DNA from: Burkholderiaceae bacterium
GTDB lineage: Bacteria; Pseudomonadota; Gammaproteobacteria; Burkholderiales; Burkholderiaceae
DNA length: 18,927 nucleotides
Direction of reading: 5' to 3'
Assembly (NCBI GenBank): GCA_947461805.1
Contig: CANHMJ010000014.1
Coordinates: forward strand, 1-18,927
The notes below the pieces were generated by a model. That model was not told where the DNA came from, ran no database searches, and worked only from the letters and a program-made list of their open reading frames with translations. Below are positions 1-7,416 of this stretch, one piece after another. Position numbers and translations under genes: made by a program. Every line of letters starts with the position of its first letter. The stretch's first letter is position 1.

Positions 1-1
1 G

Positions 2-166
2 GATGATTTGCGTGCGCACCTGCGATCACGCGGCGATATCTGGGACGAGGTCTTGGGTGAGGGTAAGGTACTGCGATGCGCCCTCAATCATCAGATGGTT
101 ACTTCTTCGACGGAATTAGTAGATGGTGCCGAAGTGGCTTTTTTCCCACCAGTTACGGGCGGCTAG
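2..166 (+). CDS. moaD: Molybdopterin synthase small subunit MoaD, C-terminal part (5' end outside window)
   Basis: Only the last 54 codons are present; the frame is open from the left edge and stops at TAG 164-166. The protein ends in PPVTGG, the double-glycine tail of the ubiquitin-like MoaD family. The terminal glycine is adenylated by MoeB and converted to a thiocarboxylate, which donates sulfur to cyclic pyranopterin monophosphate inside the MoaD2-MoaE2 complex. The motif DGAEVAFFPPVTGG is the standard end of the family. The stop codon lies one base before the moaE ATG (TAG-G-ATG), so the two subunits are almost certainly translationally coupled, as expected for partners made in equal amounts. 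The N-terminal half and its start cannot be judged from this window. Confidence 0.93.
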   Translation, partial: DDLRAHLRSRGDIWDEVLGEGKVLRCALNHQMVTSSTELVDGAEVAFFPPVTGG

Positions 167-167
167 G

Positions 168-635
168 ATGGCGATCCGAATTCAGCAGGCTGATTTTGAT
201 CTGACTACCGAGATTGCAAACCTTCGCCATGGCGATTTACAGGTTGGTGCGATTACCTCGTTTGTAGGTACAGTACGCGATATGAATGAAGGCAGTCACG
301 TCCAAGCGATGACCTTGGAGCACTATCCGGGAATGACTGAAAAAGCACTAGAAGAAATTGTTAATCAAGCAAAAGCACGCTGGGATATTCGGGATGCGCT
401 CGTGATTCATCGAATTGGACCCTTAATGCCAGCAGACCAAATTGTATTGGTGGCAGTGACGAGTGCGCACCGCGGTGAATCCTTTTTAGCCTGCGAGTTC
501 ATCATGGATTACTTAAAAACTGCAGCCCCATTTTGGAAGAAAGAAGACACACCGGAGGGTGGGCGTTGGGTCGATGCACGCACGACCGATGATGCAGCTG
601 CTACGCGCTGGAATCAAAAAAAGCCCGCTTCTTAG
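168..635 (+). CDS. moaE: Molybdopterin synthase catalytic subunit MoaE
   Basis: This 155-residue protein matches the usual MoaE length (about 150). It catalyses insertion of dithiolene sulfurs into precursor Z to form molybdopterin, using the thiocarboxylate of MoaD, in the cytoplasm. Visible family features are an N-terminal FVGTVRD segment, HYPGMTEKALEEI, the HRIG and VAVTSAHR stretches, and the C-terminal FWKKEDTPEGGRWVDAR, which carries the conserved lysines and arginine of the active site. I chose ATG 168 over the upstream in-frame ATG at 123 because 123 lies inside moaD and the 15 extra residues do not resemble the family. No strong Shine-Dalgarno is visible, consistent with coupling to the moaD stop one base upstream. 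The last 35 bases overlap the 3' end of the convergent GIY-YIG gene. Confidence 0.95.
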   Translation: MAIRIQQADFDLTTEIANLRHGDLQVGAITSFVGTVRDMNEGSHVQAMTLEHYPGMTEKALEEIVNQAKARWDIRDALVIHRIGPLMPADQIVLVAVTSAHRGESFLACEFIMDYLKTAAPFWKKEDTPEGGRWVDARTTDDAAATRWNQKKPAS

Positions 636-864
636 CTCGGGGTAGACGCTTTAGTTTAATTTCTGCTTTGGATGCCTCCGATCGGTCTGGGTGTTCCTGG
701 GTGGCTAACAGGGTTACAGGCAGCCTAGAACGGGTATAGCGAGCCCCTTCACCCGAATTATGGGCATTCAGGCGGTGCTCTAACCGATTGGTAATTCCGG
801 CATACAGACTGCCATCAGCACACTCTAATAGGTAAACAAGCCAGGCCAAATTGGATTTATCCAC
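601..864 (-). CDS. GIY-YIG nuclease-superfamily protein (UPF0213/YhbQ-like)
   Basis: A small 87-residue protein consisting of a single GIY-YIG domain. The first strand reads VYLLECADGSLYAGIT, where the VYLL and YAGIT tripeptide regions stand for GIY and YIG. It is followed by an RLEHRLNAHNSGEGARYTRSRLPV segment with the conserved arginines and the AHN-G-GA-YT pattern typical of YhbQ-like proteins. A conserved glutamate-rich helix (EASKAEIKLKRL) follows. The start is GTG at 864; an in-frame TAA immediately upstream rules out any longer form, and no clear Shine-Dalgarno is seen. Family members are small presumed nucleases of uncertain substrate, sometimes linked to DNA repair; the cellular role here is unknown. 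The gene converges on moaE, and their coding tails overlap by 35 bases. Its upstream side abuts the clpB promoter. Confidence 0.88.
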   Translation of the reverse strand: MDKSNLAWLVYLLECADGSLYAGITNRLEHRLNAHNSGEGARYTRSRLPVTLLATQEHPDRSEASKAEIKLKRLPRAKKRAFFDSSA

Positions 865-873
865 TTAATAACG

Positions 874-901
874 CTTGAAATTCCGAATATTGCCCTAATA
901 T
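874..901 (+). promoter_or_regulatory. Sigma-32 (RpoH)-type heat-shock promoter for clpB
   Basis: CTTGAAA at 874-880 is an exact match to the core of the sigma-32 -35 element. After a 12-base spacer, CCCTAATAT at 893-901 closely resembles the sigma-32 -10 element (consensus CCCCATnTa). Transcription would start near 908, about 65 bases before the clpB ATG. Heat-shock control of clpB is established in proteobacteria, and this pair of elements is the only good promoter candidate in the short gap between the divergent GIY-YIG gene and clpB. The match is by eye to a remembered consensus. Confidence 0.75.
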
Positions 902-973
902 TCTAATGAAAGAAGCCGTATCGAATGCCAAATGCCATTCCGATCGGCGCAATCCCATTCAATAGGACGCAAA

Positions 974-3574
974 ATGAGAATCGATAAATTAACGACTAAA
1001 TTTCAAGAGGCTTTAAGCGATGCGCAAAGCTTAGCCGTCGGCAAAGATAACCAGTACATTGAGCCGGCCCATTTATTACTGGCAATGCTCAAACAACAAG
1101 ACAGCGGTGTACGCAGTCTATTGACGCGTGCTGGAGTCAATGTAGCGAGCCTTGAAAAGGGCGCGGAGAAGATGATCGCAGCGCTGCCAGAGGTCCAAGG
1201 TAGTGGCGAAGTTCAGGTTGGACGTGATCTGGCGAACTGGCTAAATTTGACTGAAAAAGAGGCCAATAAGCGGAGCGATCAATTTATTGCGGGCGAGCTA
1301 TTTTTGCTGGTCGTTGCAGATGACAAGGGTGAGCTCGGTAAGCTGGCGAGAGAATGCGGTCTCACCCGTAAGGCGCTCGAAGCAGCAATTGATTTGGTTC
1401 GCGGTGGGGAGTCGGTCAATAGTGCCGATGCAGAAGGGCAGCGTGAAGCGCTGAAAAAATACACCCTCGATTTAACTGAGCGTGCCCGCATGGGCAAGCT
1501 CGATCCAGTGATCGGGCGGGATGATGAGATTCGCCGCACCATTCAGATATTGCAGCGGCGTGGCAAAAATAACCCCGTGTTGATTGGTGAGCCCGGTGTT
1601 GGCAAGACGGCGATTGTCGAAGGCTTAGCTCAGCGCATCGTTAACGGTGAAGTGCCCGAGACCCTCAAGAATAAGCGCGTGCTGGTATTAGACATGGCCT
1701 TGTTATTGGCTGGTGCAAAGTACCGTGGCGAGTTTGAGGAGCGCCTCAAGTCGGTATTGAGTGATGTTGCCAAAGATGAAGGCCAAACGATTGTCTTTAT
1801 CGATGAAATCCACACGATGGTTGGTGCCGGTAAGGGCGAAGGTGCCATGGATGCTGGCAATATGCTCAAGCCCGCTTTAGCGCGTGGCGAATTGCATTGC
1901 ATCGGCGCCACCACCCTCGAGGAGTATCGCAAGTACATTGAAAAAGATGCCGCTTTGGAGCGCCGCTTTCAGAAGGTCATGGTCGACGAGCCTAGTGTCG
2001 AGGCGACCATCGCGATCTTACGCGGCTTACAGGAGCGCTACGAACTACACCATGGCATTGAAATAACTGACCCAGCAATTGTGGCAGCTGCCGAGTTATC
2101 GCATCGCTACATTACTGACCGATTCTTGCCAGACAAGGCGATTGATCTGATTGATGAGGCGGGCGCTCGCATCAAGATGGAGCTTGACTCCAAACCAGAG
2201 GTCATGGATAAACTCGATCGCCGATTGATTCAGCTCAAGATCGAACGCGAGGCCGTTAAAAAAGAAAAAGACGATGCTTCTAAAAAGCGCCTGCAATTAA
2301 TTGAAGATGAAATCAAGCGCTTGGGTGCTGAGTACGCTGATCTCGAAGAAATTTGGAAGGCAGAGAAGGGCGCTGCCTTAGGCGCAGCCCACCTCAAAGA
2401 AGAGATCGAAAAAGTGAAGGCCGAAATCGTGAAGTTGCAACGCGACGGTAAACTCGAGCAGGTTGCTGAGCTGCAGTACGGTAAATTGCCTGAGTTAGAA
2501 CAAAAACTTAAATCGGCCGCCGCTGCCGAGGCGAAGGATGGCAAAGCAGGTACCACTAAAAATAAGTTACTCCGTACCCAAGTGGGCGCAGAAGAGATTG
2601 CTGAGGTCGTTTCACGGGCAACGGGCATTCCAGTATCGAAAATGATGCAAGGCGAGCGCGACAAGCTCTTAAAAATGGAAGACCACTTGCATCAGCGTGT
2701 GGTGGGTCAAGAGGAGGCTATTCGGGCGGTATCCGATGCGATTCGTCGCTCACGCGCTGGACTTTCCGAAGAAAACAAGCCTTATGGCTCCTTTATGTTC
2801 CTTGGCCCTACTGGCGTTGGTAAAACTGAGCTGTGTAAAGCGTTGGCCGCTTTCTTATTCGATAGCCAAGACCGGTTAATTCGGATTGATATGAGTGAGT
2901 TTATGGAAAAACATAGTGTTGCTCGTTTGATTGGGGCGCCTCCTGGCTATGTGGGTTACGAAGAGGGCGGTTATCTCACGGAACAGGTCCGCCGTAAACC
3001 GTACAGCGTGATTCTGTTTGATGAGATCGAAAAAGCCCATCCGGATGTATTTAACGTTCTGCTGCAAGTGCTGGATGATGGTCGCTTAACCGATGGTCAG
3101 GGACGTACAGTTGATTTTAAAAACACCGTGATTGTGATGACCAGTAATATTGGTTCGCACCTGATTCAATCGATGACGGATAAAAATCAAGCGGAGATTA
3201 AAGAAGCAGTTTTTGGCGAGCTGAAAACCCACTTCCGGCCGGAGTTTTTAAATCGCGTCGATGAGATTGTGGTGTTCCATGGATTGGATAAAGCGAACAT
3301 TGCGTCGATTGCCTCGATCCTGCTTAAAAACTTGGCAGCCCGTTTAGCCAAGGTGGATATGCAGCTGGAGGTGAGCGATGCTGCACTGAACAAAATTGCC
3401 GAGGTGGGATTTGATCCGGTATTTGGGGCAAGGCCGCTCAAGCGGGCGATACAGCAATACATTGAAAATCCGGTATCCAAGATGATTTTGGAGGGCAAGT
3501 TTGGCCCTAATGACGTTGTTCCAGTGGATATCAATAAGGACGGCGACTTTAGCTTTATCCGTTTAGTGCATTAA
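974..3574 (+). CDS. clpB: ATP-dependent disaggregase ClpB (Hsp104 family)
   Basis: An 866-residue hexameric AAA+ chaperone that rescues aggregated proteins with DnaK in the cytoplasm. Order of parts: Clp N-domain (about 1-145), first AAA+ domain with Walker A GEPGVGKT at 205-212 and Walker B glutamate E278 (IVFIDEIHT), a coiled-coil M-domain (about 410-530, KEEIEKVKAEIVKLQ), second AAA+ domain with Walker A GPTGVGKT at 611-618 and Walker B E684 (VILFDEIEKAH), and the C-terminal domain with GFDPVFGARPLKR. Both pore loops (KYRGEFEERLK; GYVGYEEGG) are present. Start at ATG 974 (MRIDKLTTKFQEAL) matches the family N-terminus and has AGGA a short distance upstream; the ATG at 932 would add 14 unrelated residues. 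The M-domain identifies it as ClpB rather than ClpA or ClpC. It is preceded by a sigma-32-like promoter. Confidence 0.97.
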   Translation: MRIDKLTTKFQEALSDAQSLAVGKDNQYIEPAHLLLAMLKQQDSGVRSLLTRAGVNVASLEKGAEKMIAALPEVQGSGEVQVGRDLANWLNLTEKEANKRSDQFIAGELFLLVVADDKGELGKLARECGLTRKALEAAIDLVRGGESVNSADAEGQREALKKYTLDLTERARMGKLDPVIGRDDEIRRTIQILQRRGKNNPVLIGEPGVGKTAIVEGLAQRIVNGEVPETLKNKRVLVLDMALLLAGAKYRGEFEERLKSVLSDVAKDEGQTIVFIDEIHTMVGAGKGEGAMDAGNMLKPALARGELHCIGATTLEEYRKYIEKDAALERRFQKVMVDEPSVEATIAILRGLQERYELHHGIEITDPAIVAAAELSHRYITDRFLPDKAIDLIDEAGARIKMELDSKPEVMDKLDRRLIQLKIEREAVKKEKDDASKKRLQLIEDEIKRLGAEYADLEEIWKAEKGAALGAAHLKEEIEKVKAEIVKLQRDGKLEQVAELQYGKLPELEQKLKSAAAAEAKDGKAGTTKNKLLRTQVGAEEIAEVVSRATGIPVSKMMQGERDKLLKMEDHLHQRVVGQEEAIRAVSDAIRRSRAGLSEENKPYGSFMFLGPTGVGKTELCKALAAFLFDSQDRLIRIDMSEFMEKHSVARLIGAPPGYVGYEEGGYLTEQVRRKPYSVILFDEIEKAHPDVFNVLLQVLDDGRLTDGQGRTVDFKNTVIVMTSNIGSHLIQSMTDKNQAEIKEAVFGELKTHFRPEFLNRVDEIVVFHGLDKANIASIASILLKNLAARLAKVDMQLEVSDAALNKIAEVGFDPVFGARPLKRAIQQYIENPVSKMILEGKFGPNDVVPVDINKDGDFSFIRLVH

Positions 3575-3614
3575 AGCCATTCCGGCAGGGCTCTAGAGCG
3601 AGTAAACTCGGTAT

Positions 3615-4865
3615 ATGACTGTGACGCAAGCCAGCGCGCGTGCCAGTGATGTCCGAGTGATTAGTTTATTAAGCTTGGCTCATGGTAGCTCGCATTTCTT
3701 TCACTTGATTCTGCCGCCACTCTTTCCGTGGCTAAAGACGGAGTTCGCGCTGAGCTACGCAGAGCTCGGCCTCCTGATGTCGGTTTTCTTTGTGGTCTCT
3801 TGCATCGTCCAAGCAGCCTCTGGGTTTTTAGTTGACCGCATCGGCGCCCGCCCCGTTCTTTTTGTTGGAGTCGGTTTGCTGGCGCTGTCTGCAATCGTGC
3901 TATCACAAAGCAATGGATATGGCATGTTGATCTTTGGCGCAGTGATTGCAGGTTGCGGCAATGGCGTCTTTCATCCCGTGGATTACACCTTAATTAATCA
4001 CAAGGTATCCGTTCCACGTCTGCCCTATGCTTACTCGGCACATGGCGTCACGGGTTATCTGGGTTGGGCCGTAGCCCCTGTATTTATGGCTGGAATAGCT
4101 GCCCTTTCGGATTGGCGAATTGCCTTGCTCTGCGCAGCGGTTTTAGAAGCCCTCATATTACTGGTGCTTTGGTTCAATCGGGGCGATTTAATTGATGACG
4201 CTAAACATCGCCGTGCAAGTGCAATCAAAGCAGCAGAAGAGGCTAATCCTGGGCGCACGCCTCAAGGGGTATTTGCGTTTTTGAAATTGACCTCGGTTTG
4301 GTTGTGCTGGCTCTTCTTTTTCTTCAGCATGATTGCCATGGCAGGCATTCAGTCCTTCGCTCCCAGCGCACTGAATCAGCTCTACGGTATACCCGTAACT
4401 GCAGGTAATTTCTCGATCACCCTATTGGCTTTAGGTAGTGCGGCAGGAATGATTCTGGGCGGAGTCATGGCAGCTAAACTCAAAATGCCAGATCGCATTG
4501 TGGGTACTTGCTTATTTGCTTGCGCTGTCATTGGCCTCTTGATTGGAGCGGAGTGGGTTACGGCTGCATTAGTGCCAGGACTCTTTTTTATGATTGGCTG
4601 CGGTCTTGGCATCGCAGCGCCATCGCGCGATATGATGATTCGCTCTGCAACTCCGCAAGGCGTATCGGGCAGTGTGTATGGAATTGTTTATTCCGGCATT
4701 GATCTTGGTGCGGCAGTGGGCCCTTTGTTATTCGGCATCTTGCTCGATGCTGGAAAGCCCAACTCCCTCTTCCTCGGCGTTGCCTTTTTACAGTTACTAT
4801 TAATTCTGACCGCAGTCAAAGTAGTGGCCTCGAATGCTAATGCGGCGATGCCGAAAACCCAGTAG
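3615..4865 (+). CDS. MFS transporter, 12-TM, substrate unknown (resembles fosmidomycin-resistance-like permeases)
   Basis: A 416-residue, strongly hydrophobic protein with the alternating hydrophobic segments of a major facilitator. The signature loop between TM2 and TM3 is visible at residues 70-80 (GFLVDRIGARP). A central hydrophilic loop (about residues 190-220, FNRGDLIDDAKHRR) separates two halves of about six membrane segments each. The N-terminal HGSSHFFHLILPPLFPWL resembles permeases of the Fsr (fosmidomycin resistance) type and their betaproteobacterial relatives, but this does not establish the substrate. It would sit in the inner membrane as a proton-driven exporter or importer. The ATG lies only 40 bases after the clpB stop with no clear terminator or Shine-Dalgarno between them, so read-through from clpB is possible. 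A hairpin follows the stop codon. Confidence 0.88.
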   Translation: MTVTQASARASDVRVISLLSLAHGSSHFFHLILPPLFPWLKTEFALSYAELGLLMSVFFVVSCIVQAASGFLVDRIGARPVLFVGVGLLALSAIVLSQSNGYGMLIFGAVIAGCGNGVFHPVDYTLINHKVSVPRLPYAYSAHGVTGYLGWAVAPVFMAGIAALSDWRIALLCAAVLEALILLVLWFNRGDLIDDAKHRRASAIKAAEEANPGRTPQGVFAFLKLTSVWLCWLFFFFSMIAMAGIQSFAPSALNQLYGIPVTAGNFSITLLALGSAAGMILGGVMAAKLKMPDRIVGTCLFACAVIGLLIGAEWVTAALVPGLFFMIGCGLGIAAPSRDMMIRSATPQGVSGSVYGIVYSGIDLGAAVGPLLFGILLDAGKPNSLFLGVAFLQLLLILTAVKVVASNANAAMPKTQ

Positions 4866-4870
4866 CCCTT

Positions 4871-4899
4871 AGCTTTTCATATTACGAAAAGCTGTTTTC
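4871..4899 (+). terminator. Probable intrinsic terminator after the MFS gene
   Basis: An 8-bp inverted repeat, AGCTTTTC (4871-4878) and GAAAAGCT (4886-4893), encloses a 7-base loop and is followed by GTTTTC. It begins 5 bases after the MFS stop codon. The stem is AT-rich with only three GC pairs, and the T-run is short, so termination may be weak; the position supports it. Confidence 0.5.
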
Positions 4900-5150
4900 A
4901 TAGGCAAAATAGACTCCATTCGTTCCCCGCACGTGGGCTTTCAGCCCATGACAGATCATTTCATATTGCAATAAATGACAGCTAATCCATTGTATTTAAT
5001 GGAATAATCTTTTTTGCTTCTGCAGCAAATTTGCTATTGCTTCGAATGCGCGGATCTCTATACTCTTATATAAGACATAAGACTTGGTTACAACAGTAGT
5101 TTTTAAGTGGCCCAGTCCAGTTCAACGTTTTTTGGTCAATTGTTTTATAT
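4900..5150 (+). promoter_or_regulatory. Palindrome-rich intergenic regulatory region upstream of aceA
   Basis: No gene is visible in the 299 bases between the MFS stop and the aceA ATG; the region instead holds several symmetric elements. A hairpin has arms TGGGCT 4934-4939 and AGCCCA 4943-4948. TCATTT 4956-4961 and AAATGA 4973-4978 flank the perfect palindrome ATTGCAAT 4965-4972, and ATGACAG is repeated directly at 4948-4954 and 4975-4981. AGCAAATTTGCT 5024-5035 is a perfect 12-base palindrome. CTTATATAAG 5065-5074 is a perfect 10-base palindrome. A candidate -10, TATACT, lies at 5059-5064 with a poor -35 (TTGCTT 5037-5042), suggesting an activator-dependent promoter. The AGCAAATTTGCT element next to the -35 is the best operator candidate. 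The regulator is not identifiable from sequence. Confidence 0.5.
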
Positions 5151-5152
5151 CT

Positions 5153-5158
5153 AAGGAG
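5153..5158 (+). promoter_or_regulatory. Ribosome binding site deciding the aceA start
   Basis: AAGGAG lies 6 bases before the ATG at 5165. It fixes the start there rather than at the in-frame upstream codon at 5084, whose extra 27 residues are not part of the isocitrate lyase family. Confidence 0.85.
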
Positions 5159-5164
5159 AGCAAT

Positions 5165-6463
5165 ATGGACAATCGCAAAGAAGAAGCAGCAAAAATTCAA
5201 AAAGACTGGGATACCAATCCACGCTGGCACGGTATTAAGCGTGGTTACACCGCAGAGGACGTCGTGCGCTTACGTGGTTCGCTGCGGATTGAGCATTCAT
5301 TAGCAAAGGCTGGCGCAGAGAAGTTGTGGAATCAAGTAAACAATGAAGCCTATGTCAATTGCTTGGGCGCGCTTACTGGCGGGCAAGCAATGCAACAGGT
5401 CAAAGCAGGGATCAAGGCGATCTATTTATCCGGCTGGCAAGTGGCTGCAGACGGTAATTCATATGCTGCGATGTACCCCGATCAATCGTTGTATCCAGTT
5501 GACTCGGTGCCGAAGATGGTTGAGCGTATTAATAACTCGTTTGAGCGTGCAGATCAAATTCAGTGGGCAAAGGGTATTAATCCAGGCGATAAGGGCTACA
5601 TTGACTACTATGCACCCATCGTGGCCGATGCGGAAGCGGGCTTTGGTGGCGTATTAAATGCCTACGAACTAAGCAAGGCATTAATTAAGCAAGGCGCTGC
5701 TGGCGTTCACTTTGAAGACCAACTATCGTCCGTAAAAAAATGCGGTCATTTGGGCGGTAAGGTTCTCTTGCCCACAACCGAGTCAGTGCAAAAATTAGTA
5801 TCAGCGCGTTTGGCAGCAGATGTGATGGGCGTTCCTACCATTATTTTGGCGCGTACGGATGCAGAGGCGGCAGATTTATTGACATCGGACTACGATGAAA
5901 ACGATAAGCCATTCTTGACGGGTGAACGAACACCTGAAGGTTTTTATAAAACACGTAAAGGCCTCGATCAAGCAATCTCGCGCGGTCTAGCATATGCTGC
6001 CTATGCTGATATGGTGTGGTGCGAAACTGGCACGCCAGATTTGGATTTTGCGCGCAAGTTTGCGGAAGCAATTCGTGCCAAGTTCCCCGGCAAGATGTTG
6101 GCATACAACTGCTCACCATCGTTCAATTGGAAGAAAAACCTAGACGATGCAACCATAGCCAAATTCCAACGTGAGTTGGGCGCAATGGGTTATAAGTATC
6201 AATTTATTACCCTGGCTGGTATTCACTCGATGTGGTACAACATGTTTGACTTGGCGCAAGACTACTCCAAGCGCGGCATGACGGCCTATGTCGAGAAGGT
6301 TCAAGAGCCTGAGTTTGCAGCGCGCGATCGTGGTTACACCTTTGTCTCGCATCAGCAAGAGGTAGGCACGGGTTACTTCGATGACATCACTACGGTAATT
6401 CAAGGTGGTAAGTCTTCCGTAACCGCATTAACTGGATCAACCGAAGAAGAGCAGTTCCACTAA
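5165..6463 (+). CDS. aceA: Isocitrate lyase (glyoxylate shunt)
   Basis: A 432-residue cytoplasmic enzyme, the length of the E. coli-type enzyme (434). It cleaves isocitrate to glyoxylate and succinate, allowing growth on acetate or fatty acids without loss of carbon as CO2. The catalytic motif KKCGH is present with the active-site cysteine at residue 193, followed by LGGKVL. Also visible are the substrate and metal-binding segments ADAEAGFGG, ILARTDAEAA, WCETGTPDLDFA and NCSPSFNWKKN. The N-terminus begins with MDNRKEEAAKIQKDWD and is preceded by a strong AAGGAG. No malate synthase gene is in this window, so the second shunt enzyme must lie elsewhere. The long palindrome-rich upstream region suggests dedicated carbon-source control, and a strong hairpin follows the stop. 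Confidence 0.97.
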   Translation: MDNRKEEAAKIQKDWDTNPRWHGIKRGYTAEDVVRLRGSLRIEHSLAKAGAEKLWNQVNNEAYVNCLGALTGGQAMQQVKAGIKAIYLSGWQVAADGNSYAAMYPDQSLYPVDSVPKMVERINNSFERADQIQWAKGINPGDKGYIDYYAPIVADAEAGFGGVLNAYELSKALIKQGAAGVHFEDQLSSVKKCGHLGGKVLLPTTESVQKLVSARLAADVMGVPTIILARTDAEAADLLTSDYDENDKPFLTGERTPEGFYKTRKGLDQAISRGLAYAAYADMVWCETGTPDLDFARKFAEAIRAKFPGKMLAYNCSPSFNWKKNLDDATIAKFQRELGAMGYKYQFITLAGIHSMWYNMFDLAQDYSKRGMTAYVEKVQEPEFAARDRGYTFVSHQQEVGTGYFDDITTVIQGGKSSVTALTGSTEEEQFH

Positions 6464-6496
6464 GCAGCCACAACACACTGGTGGTAGCGGTATCGC

Positions 6497-6540
6497 AGCG
6501 CCAAGTTTGCCCCAGAAGGGTGACTTTGGCGCTGTTTTCG
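6497..6540 (+). terminator. Intrinsic terminator after aceA
   Basis: Perfect 8-bp arms AGCGCCAA (6497-6504) and TTGGCGCT (6526-6533) are followed directly by GTTTTCG. The loop holds a further CCC/GGG pairing. The stem is GC-rich and lies 34 bases after the aceA stop, so it is a good Rho-independent terminator despite the short T-run. It ends only 14 bases before the ATG of the next gene. Confidence 0.75.
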
Positions 6541-6554
6541 TATACATTGGCGCC

Positions 6555-6983
6555 ATGGTAAATTGCGTTTTATGTTCGGAAGATGGCGGTACGCCGATTT
6601 GGCGCGGCGACGATTGCCGTGTTGTTTTGGTGAATGACCCTGATTTGCCGGGTTTCTGCCGCGTGATCTGGAATCGGCATGTCTCTGAAATGAGTCAGCT
6701 TAGCCATGGTGAGCGTGACTTATTAATGCACTTGGTATTTGCGGTTGAAGGTGCAGTGCGCTCGGTAATGTGCCCAAATAAAATCAATCTTGCTGCACTC
6801 GGCAATCAAGTGCCCCACATCCACTGGCATGTGATTCCACGATTTGAGGATGATGCATTTTTCCCGGGATCGGCTTGGTCCAGTCGCCTGAGAGATACAT
6901 CCGATGGCATTTTAAAAATTCGCCGTCAGCAGGCCTTGGAGTTACCGCAGGCAATCCGTGCTGCGATTACTATGCTGTCGTAA
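6555..6983 (+). CDS. HIT-family (histidine triad) protein
   Basis: A 142-residue protein with the histidine triad VPHIHWHVIPR (H88, H90, H92), which binds the phosphate of nucleotides and provides the nucleophile for nucleotidyl transfer or hydrolase chemistry. An N-terminal CVLC pair (C4, C7) and a central asparagine-containing strand (NKINLAALGN) match the small bacterial HIT proteins. The exact substrate is unknown. I chose ATG 6555 (MVNCVLC) because the earlier in-frame ATG at 6507 falls inside the aceA terminator hairpin and adds residues foreign to the family. No Shine-Dalgarno is visible. TATACA at 6541-6546 could be a -10 element, which would give an almost leaderless message. The stop is one base from the end of the convergent DUF1841 gene. 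Confidence 0.9.
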   Translation: MVNCVLCSEDGGTPIWRGDDCRVVLVNDPDLPGFCRVIWNRHVSEMSQLSHGERDLLMHLVFAVEGAVRSVMCPNKINLAALGNQVPHIHWHVIPRFEDDAFFPGSAWSSRLRDTSDGILKIRRQQALELPQAIRAAITMLS

Positions 6984-6984
6984 A

Positions 6985-7416
6985 TTAAATCAATTGTTTT
7001 AAAGCCAGTAGGTATTTTTCAGGGCTCAGTTGCCCGCCATCCCGTTGGGATTCCCACAAGACCTGACCGAGGCACTCCATGATCCGATGCTGCGCCGCAT
7101 GCTCGGAATCAAGTCGCTGCGCAAGAACACTGGCGACGTGCCGAATACCTGGCGGTTGATCAATTGAGATCTGCTCGCTAATGGATAGGTGCATCGAGAG
7201 GTGTAAAAATGGATTCGTTTCACCGCGCTCCGGAGTGTAGTCTTGGCCCAGCGCAGCCTCACTATCGCTAAGTAATGCGTGGTATTCAGGGTGCTCTTCC
7301 ATCCACCGTCCAGCAAGCGTTTCGAGTGGCGTCAAAATTGTACTGGCTTGCTTCTTCTGCCAAGTATCGCAAAAGAAACGCCGGACTTCATCCCGGCTTG
7401 GATTAAACAGCGCCAC
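6985..7416 (-). CDS. DUF1841 family protein
   Basis: A 143-residue protein of the betaproteobacterial DUF1841 family. Recognisable conserved stretches are ALFNPSRDEVRRFF at the N-terminus, EHPEYHALL, NPFLHLSMHLSISEQISIDQPPGI in the middle and HRIMECLGQVLWE near the C-terminus. It is probably soluble, since no signal peptide or membrane segment is seen. The function is not known. The start is GTG 7416: it gives the family N-terminus and has AAAAGGA (plus-strand 7424-7430) at good distance, while the longer in-frame ATG at 7539 would lie deep inside nth. The gene overlaps the end of nth by 14 bases, which implies translational coupling. It is the last gene of the leftward run and ends one base from the HIT gene. 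Confidence 0.88.
   Translation of the reverse strand: MALFNPSRDEVRRFFCDTWQKKQASTILTPLETLAGRWMEEHPEYHALLSDSEAALGQDYTPERGETNPFLHLSMHLSISEQISIDQPPGIRHVASVLAQRLDSEHAAQHRIMECLGQVLWESQRDGGQLSPEKYLLALKQLI

Noticed and set aside
932..973. Longer ClpB start at ATG 932
   Set aside because: The 14 added residues do not resemble any ClpB N-terminus, and ATG 974 gives the family start MRIDKLTTKF with an AGGA upstream.
2230..2664. 144-codon open frame antisense to clpB
   Set aside because: It is a shadow frame inside the ClpB M-domain coding region, low-complexity and serine-rich, with no recognisable family. Similar antisense frames in other genes were dismissed for the same reason.
5084..5164. Longer isocitrate lyase start at 5084
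   Set aside because: It would extend through the promoter and ribosome binding region; AAGGAG at 5153-5158 points to ATG 5165.
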